Assembly: GCA_029762625.1 (NCBI GenBank)
Contig: JARVGI010000014.1
Span: forward strand, 1 to 35,792
Origin: Methanomicrobiaceae archaeon
GTDB taxonomy: Archaea; Halobacteriota; Methanomicrobia; Methanomicrobiales; Methanomicrobiaceae
Length of the DNA: 35,792 nt
Direction: 5' to 3'
The notes beneath the pieces are model-generated. The model was not told where the DNA came from. It worked only from the letters and a program-made list of their open reading frames with translations, and did no database searches. Shown here piece after piece: positions 31,825 to 35,792 of this stretch (position 1 is the stretch's first letter; every line of letters starts with the position of its first letter). The translations under genes and the position numbers were made by a program.

Positions 31825-33510
31825 ATGGCAGAAGAACTCCGCGAGATCCTTTTCATCTATGCCCTCGAAAATGCAGTGAAGCACAGGAGTGTTCCCAAGC
31901 CCGGGGCAGTGCTGGGAGCGCTTATGGGGAGGCATGCCGAGTTCAGGGGCAGGGCTGGGGAGGTCGCCGCCGAACTCAAGGAGGTGCTGGCGGAGGTGGA
32001 CGCCCTCTCTCCGGAAGAGCGGGAGGAGCGATTGTCGGCTCTTGCACCCGATCGCCTGCGGTCGGAGAAGCAAACATCGGGCGGTGAGAGGGAACTCCCC
32101 GCCCTCGAACATGCGGAAAACGGCGTCGTGATGCGGTTTGCGCCCAATCCAAGCGGCCCTCTGCATCTCGGCCACGCTCGGGCGGCATACCTCAACGACT
32201 ACTATGTCCGCCGGTATGACGGGCACTACGTGATCCGCATCGAAGATACCGATCCGCGCCGTGTCGAGCAGGAAAACTACGGGTTGCTTCTCGACGATGT
32301 CGACTGGCTCGGCCTGAAGGTTGGGGAGATCGTCTACCAGAGCGACCGGATGGATATCTATTACGAGCACTGCAGACGCCTTATCGAACTCGGTGGGGCG
32401 TATGTCTGCATGTGCGATGCGGCGTACTTCCGTGACCTGAAACTGGAAAAAAGGGCATGTCCCTGCCGCAACCAGACCATCGAAGAGAATCTCGACCTCT
32501 GGGATCGAATGCTCGGGGGGGCATTTTCCGAAGGGATGATCACGGTGCGGGTCAAAACCGACCTCGAGCATCCCGATCCTGCCATGCGAGATTTCTCCAT
32601 TTTCCGGATCGTCGACGCACCACTCCATCCGCGGATCGACACAAAAGTCTACCCGATGTACAATTTCTCTGTGGTGGTGGACGACCACCTGCTGGGGATC
32701 ACCCATGTGATCAGGGGAAAAGACCATATTGCCAATACGCGCCGGCAGCGCTACATATATGACTATTTCAGCTGGAAACCTCCGGTATTCAAGCACTACG
32801 GCAGGCTGTCCATCGGCGGCGTGGTTCTCTCGACATCCGCCATCAAGGAGGGCATTGTCTCGGGTGTATACTCCGGCTGGGACGATATTCATCTCGGGAC
32901 GCTCAAAGCCATCGCCCGGCGGGGGTTCGAACCGGATGCGGTGCGCAAAGCGATGATCGATATCGGTATCGGGGAGACCGACATTACGTTTTCATGGGAG
33001 AACCTGTTTGCCCAGAACAAGGCGATTGTCGATCCACTGGCGAACCGCTATTTCTTCGTGCCAGACCCGGTCACGCTCCAGGTGGCTGATGCGCCGGTTC
33101 ATACGGCTGAGGCGGCACTTCACCCGAACGAGCCGGAACGGGGAGTGCGCAGGCTCCTCTTCGAGGGATCTGTTGTCGTGCCGAGGCGCGAGATCGAGGG
33201 AAAAGCCATGGTGCGTCTCAAGGATCTCTTCAACGTGAATATCGCGTGGGAGGGCGAAAAACCCACCCTGAGCTATGCGGGCGAGTCGCTCGAGGAAGCG
33301 CGCAACGCCCACGCCACCATCATCCAGTGGCTCCCGCCGGGGCAGGCGCGCGCCTGTATCCTGAAGACCCCCGACGGCGATGTCGGGGGATACTGCGAGG
33401 AGGCTTGCGCCGCGGAATGCCACCGCGTGGTCCAGTTCGAAAGGGTCGGTTTTGCGAGGATCGATGCGGTTGCCGACGACCTGGTGACGGCATACTTCGC
33501 GCACCGGTGA
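31825..33510 (+). CDS. gltX: Glutamyl-tRNA synthetase, archaeal type
   Basis: A 561-residue class I synthetase of the archaeal/eukaryotic GlxRS branch, charging tRNA-Glu (and, in most archaea, tRNA-Gln for later amidation). A helical N-terminal domain of about 100 residues is followed by the HIGH motif APNPSGPLHLGHARAAYLNDYY, RIEDTDPRR, the KMSKS-equivalent VVLSTSAIKEGI near residue 335, and a beta-barrel anticodon-binding domain. Its ATG follows directly after the idsA stop. It ends the conserved operon and converges with a membrane protein gene six bases away. Confidence 0.96.
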   Translation: MAEELREILFIYALENAVKHRSVPKPGAVLGALMGRHAEFRGRAGEVAAELKEVLAEVDALSPEEREERLSALAPDRLRSEKQTSGGERELPALEHAENGVVMRFAPNPSGPLHLGHARAAYLNDYYVRRYDGHYVIRIEDTDPRRVEQENYGLLLDDVDWLGLKVGEIVYQSDRMDIYYEHCRRLIELGGAYVCMCDAAYFRDLKLEKRACPCRNQTIEENLDLWDRMLGGAFSEGMITVRVKTDLEHPDPAMRDFSIFRIVDAPLHPRIDTKVYPMYNFSVVVDDHLLGITHVIRGKDHIANTRRQRYIYDYFSWKPPVFKHYGRLSIGGVVLSTSAIKEGIVSGVYSGWDDIHLGTLKAIARRGFEPDAVRKAMIDIGIGETDITFSWENLFAQNKAIVDPLANRYFFVPDPVTLQVADAPVHTAEAALHPNEPERGVRRLLFEGSVVVPRREIEGKAMVRLKDLFNVNIAWEGEKPTLSYAGESLEEARNAHATIIQWLPPGQARACILKTPDGDVGGYCEEACAAECHRVVQFERVGFARIDAVADDLVTAYFAHR

Positions 33511-33516
33511 TCCATC

Positions 33517-34128
33517 TCACTTCGCGATTTTCCGAATGGTCCCGAAGAGCATTCGTTTGATGTCTTTTCTGGTCATTTTACCAAGGTAGAAATTGGCCAG
33601 CGAGGCGACGATCAGCGCTCCGAATAAGTTAAAAATGAGATCCCACATGGTATCCTCCAGGCCGTGCTGTAAATTTAGGCCGAAGAGCGTGTCCAGGGTA
33701 AATTCATAGATCTCCCAGATCGCCCCGAGCCCCATGGTGGCCATGATCACAAAGAAGACGATCATGAACCGCGTGCACCGCTGCTCGCTGAACTGCTCGA
33801 GGAGAAAGACAACCACAAATCCGAGGACGGCAACCGTTATTGCCGATATTAAGTGGGCAAGCTTGTCATACAGGGGAGAATAGGTGTCGTAGAACCCGGC
33901 GACATGGCCCGCAACGTGGAGATAGAGAGAGAGTGCGACAAGGAAGTTGATCTTCCACGGCAGGGTGATATTCGCTCTCCGTTCCACAAGATGGGGGACG
34001 ATGGTAAGGAAAAACGCAAATAATGCGGGAATGGCCAGAAACCAGTCTCCGATATAGACGCTGTAGGCAACATTCAGGAGGATGAGGGCCTGCATGAAGT
34101 ACGCGAGAAAGATCCCTGAGGGTTTCAT
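33517..34128 (-). CDS. Membrane protein, DUF2238/YjdF-like
   Basis: A 203-residue membrane protein with about six hydrophobic segments. The motif YDKLAHLISA near 87-96 and the later WEIYEFTLDTLFGLNLQHGLEDTMWDLIFNLFGAL (about 140-175) match the pattern of the DUF2238 family, in which conserved Asp, His and Glu residues face the membrane interior. Function unknown. The C-terminus is basic (GKMTRKDIKRMLFGTIRKIAK). A TATA box lies 37-45 bp before the start codon, so it has its own promoter; its end nearly meets gltX. Confidence 0.75.
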   Translation of the reverse strand: MKPSGIFLAYFMQALILLNVAYSVYIGDWFLAIPALFAFFLTIVPHLVERRANITLPWKINFLVALSLYLHVAGHVAGFYDTYSPLYDKLAHLISAITVAVLGFVVVFLLEQFSEQRCTRFMIVFFVIMATMGLGAIWEIYEFTLDTLFGLNLQHGLEDTMWDLIFNLFGALIVASLANFYLGKMTRKDIKRMLFGTIRKIAK

Positions 34129-34164
34129 TTGCCTGCCGTCCTGATATAAAATGGGGATTCTGTG

Positions 34165-34173
34165 CTTTTATAT
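34165..34173 (-). promoter_or_regulatory. TATA box of the DUF2238-like gene
   Basis: The minus strand reads ATATAAAAG here, a good archaeal TATA box about 40 bp before the start codon at 34128. The rest of 34129-34380 (252 bp) contains only short frames without recognisable products; I could not find an equally clear promoter for the plus-strand gene at 34381. Confidence 0.55.
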
Positions 34174-34380
34174 GCTATACCTATCGCTGCAGTTGATATC
34201 TGAAAGCCTGCAGGTTCATCTGCGGTTTTTCCATGATGATGTGGTGTCCTGCAAGCATCTCACATTTTTCCTCCGCCCGTCGCACTATCTTTTCGCCTGT
34301 CTGCGCAGGTCTGCACAGATCGCAGCGTGCATCTATGACAACAACGCTCATCATCGCGCAGTTCAAACCTGTACAGAACT

Positions 34381-35343
34381 ATGACAAATACCGACATCGC
34401 AATACTCGGGCAGCCCGGTTATGCGAAGGGGATCGGGAAAGTGGGCACTGCGTCGGATATCACCTTTTACAACCTCAAACGAGGCGACGACACCGTCACC
34501 CTGATTGAGCCGACCCGGTATCCCGAACGCCTCGCGCCCCTGTTCTATGCCGTCTCTCTCGCTGATGCGGCGTTGCTGGTTATCAACGAGATTACACCGT
34601 CCTTCGGGGAAATGGTGGTCATGCTCGATGTAATGGGAATACAAAAGGGATACATCATCCTCCAAAACTACCTCGATCCTTCCCGGATCATGCCGCTGGT
34701 TCAGGGAACCGTGGTGGCGAACTACGCCTTCCTCGAGGACAATGCCATCGAGCTGCGGGAGCACCTGCTCAACGAAGCGTCCGGAAAGGAATCGGGGGAA
34801 GGCGATGCGCGCGAGGGGGTGGTCTTCGTGGATCACCATTTCAATGTCAAGGGAATCGGAACCGTGGTGCTGGGAAGCGTGGAGCGGGGTACTATCCGAA
34901 AGCACGATATCCTCAATGTCCTGCCAGGAACCACAACCGCACAGATCCGCTCGATCCAGAAGCATGATGACGATTATGATGAGGCGCACGGCGGCGACCG
35001 GGTGGGGCTGGCGCTGAAGAATATCGATGCGGAAGAGCTGGACAGGGGGTATGTACTCACGCGAAGCAAAGAGGTCGTCACCACGGACGCGATCCGGGGT
35101 GACGCGCGGCTGGTCCGCTACTGGCAGGAAGCACTTCATGAAGGGATGGTGGTGCACGTCGGTCACTGGATGCAGTTCGTCCCCGCGCGCATCGAATCGG
35201 TGTATGCAGGAGAAGACTGGCGTGCGCCGGTCCTTTCCCTGTCGCTGGAAAAAGAACTGGTCTACCTGCCCGGCGACACGGCGGTGCTGCACTACCTCGA
35301 CGGCGGCAAGCTCCGCATCGCCGGCTCCATGCGGATCGAGTAG
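34381..35343 (+). CDS. EF-Tu/SelB-like translation factor homologue with degenerate GTPase domain
   Basis: A 320-residue protein with the layout of an elongation factor. The first 135 residues correspond to a G domain, but the P-loop reads GQPGYAKGIGKVGTASD instead of GxxxxGK(S/T), and the G3 motif is replaced by EPTRYPERL; an N-x-x-D remnant (NYLD) remains at the G4 position. A typical EF-Tu domain 2 follows (NVKGIGTVVLGSVERGTIRKHDILNVLPG, then GDRVGLALKNI), and then a domain 3-like barrel. GTP binding is therefore unlikely. Related P-loop-less EF1A/SelB-like proteins are, to my knowledge, conserved in methanogens with unknown role. No clear ribosome binding site precedes the ATG. Followed by a T6 run. 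Confidence 0.75.
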   Translation: MTNTDIAILGQPGYAKGIGKVGTASDITFYNLKRGDDTVTLIEPTRYPERLAPLFYAVSLADAALLVINEITPSFGEMVVMLDVMGIQKGYIILQNYLDPSRIMPLVQGTVVANYAFLEDNAIELREHLLNEASGKESGEGDAREGVVFVDHHFNVKGIGTVVLGSVERGTIRKHDILNVLPGTTTAQIRSIQKHDDDYDEAHGGDRVGLALKNIDAEELDRGYVLTRSKEVVTTDAIRGDARLVRYWQEALHEGMVVHVGHWMQFVPARIESVYAGEDWRAPVLSLSLEKELVYLPGDTAVLHYLDGGKLRIAGSMRIE

Positions 35344-35354
35344 GCCCGATCCCA

Positions 35355-35360
35355 TTTTTT
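35355..35360 (+). terminator. T6 run after the elongation-factor-like gene
   Basis: A run of six T residues lies 11 bp after the stop codon, suitable as an archaeal intrinsic termination signal. It is short, so efficiency may be modest. Confidence 0.45.
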
Positions 35361-35715
35361 CCTGGAGCATGAATTGGTGCTTCGTCCTTGCGATCCATCC
35401 AACTGATACCACTGTCACCGGCGACACACTTGTTACCCGAACCTATCCTGCACTTCCCTTTACCATGCGATTCTCCGGGGATACCCCTGTCCGTCGGTGA
35501 TGGACCAGGAGATTTTGCAGTATTTCATTGCGGGTTGCCGGGGCATATGTCATCGCAGGGCATCCTTGTTCACGCAACAGGACGGTTCTATCCGCGCATC
35601 GAGAGCACTGCCTTCTGGAAGTGATGATGCAGTCGCTCAACGATACTGGCCCCGCGCGCAGAAAATCACGAAATGGAATTGATACAATGTGCGTTGATTG
35701 CCAGAGAATTGTTAC
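35361..35715. other. Right flank without recognisable gene
   Basis: Short open frames exist on both strands but none has family resemblance or a supporting ribosome binding site. Part of it, read in reverse complement, loosely resembles the left flank (see 78-483). It may be the remains of an inserted element or simple intergenic DNA. Confidence 0.4.
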
Positions 35716-35792
35716 GAATAATAAGGGGTAGTAATAGCAGCTCATGGTGGTTCCCGAGAACTCTCGTATCTCAGTACCGCACCATACGTTGA
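35716..35792. repeat. Right copy of exact 77-bp inverted terminal repeat
   Basis: This is the exact reverse complement of positions 1-77. The boundary is sharp: the base before it (35715) no longer pairs with position 78. No gene lies inside. Confidence 0.95.

Noticed and set aside
31036-32892. A 618-codon open frame on the minus strand opposite idsA and gltX
   Set aside because: It lies wholly antisense to two clear, complete enzymes, has no ribosome binding site or family resemblance, and its amino acid make-up (rich in His, Asp, Arg) is that of a shadow frame in GC-rich DNA.
34363-35427. A 354-codon minus-strand frame opposite the elongation-factor-like gene
   Set aside because: The plus strand encodes recognisable EF-Tu domain 2 motifs; the minus frame has none and no promoter or ribosome binding site.
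1-35792. Linear plasmid, virus or giant extrachromosomal element with terminal inverted repeats
   Set aside because: The interior is a normal archaeal chromosome segment with universal ribosomal and polymerase genes in conserved order. No replication, capsid or plasmid gene is present. The exact 77-bp ends are better explained by repeats or an assembly k-mer.
1-35792. CRISPR array, insertion sequence with transposase, or defence island
   Set aside because: No regularly spaced direct repeats, no transposase or integrase motif and no known defence gene were seen on either strand.

Overview
The window is archaeal chromosome, most likely from a methanogen of the order Methanomicrobiales (inferred from gene content and order; no rRNA or methanogenesis gene is present to prove it). 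Archaeal hallmarks are RNA polymerase subunits D, N and K among ribosomal protein genes, a class I lysyl-tRNA synthetase, archaeal GluRS, deoxyhypusine synthase, diphthine synthase and an archaeal isoprenoid pathway. The two tRNA genes carry no encoded CCA. Many genes overlap by 1-4 nt, and strong ribosome binding sites of the GGAGGT/GGTGAT type are common.

Layout. Positions 1-77 and 35716-35792 are an exact 77-bp inverted repeat, with no recognisable gene between each copy and the first gene inside it (about 480 bp left, 370 bp right). 555-6160 is a minus-strand run: a bifunctional-nuclease-family (DUF151) protein, an LPG-synthase-type membrane protein, a DUF357 protein with dphB, and an iron module of a DtxR-type regulator with C-terminal FeoA domain plus FeoB. 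polX is divergent from the iron module and is followed by a degenerate cis-prenyltransferase subunit. That gene converges with and overlaps a canonical cis-prenyltransferase. The latter ends a minus-strand operon with a radical SAM protein (COG2108 type) and lysS. A KamA-family radical SAM aminomutase follows, then a conserved GTPase/DUF2073/zinc-ribbon trio called origin-associated (oap) in haloarchaea.

14949-18865 is a tightly packed operon of five consecutive genes made almost only of CBS domains (18 modules by eye), ending at a T-rich terminator. Then come deoxyhypusine synthase, tRNA-Ser(GCT) and the long conserved operon rps13-rps4-rps11-rpoD-rpl18e-rpl13-rps9-rpoN-tRNA-Pro(CGG)-rpoK-eno-rps2-amrB-mvk-ipk-fni-rnj-idsA-gltX. 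It couples translation and transcription machinery to lipid precursor synthesis: mevalonate kinase, isopentenyl phosphate kinase, IPP isomerase and geranylgeranyl diphosphate synthase. The right end holds a DUF2238-like membrane protein and an elongation-factor-like protein that has lost its P-loop.

The strongest leads are (1) the convergent, 3'-overlapping pair of cis-prenyltransferase subunits, where the inactive partner carries the C-terminal RxG motif that the catalytic one lacks; (2) the five-gene CBS operon; (3) an IPP isomerase gene whose conserved N-terminus lies upstream of every canonical start codon; (4) a KamA-type enzyme that seems to have lost the lysine-binding aspartates; and (5) the exact 77-bp inverted ends, which may be an assembly-graph signature rather than biology.
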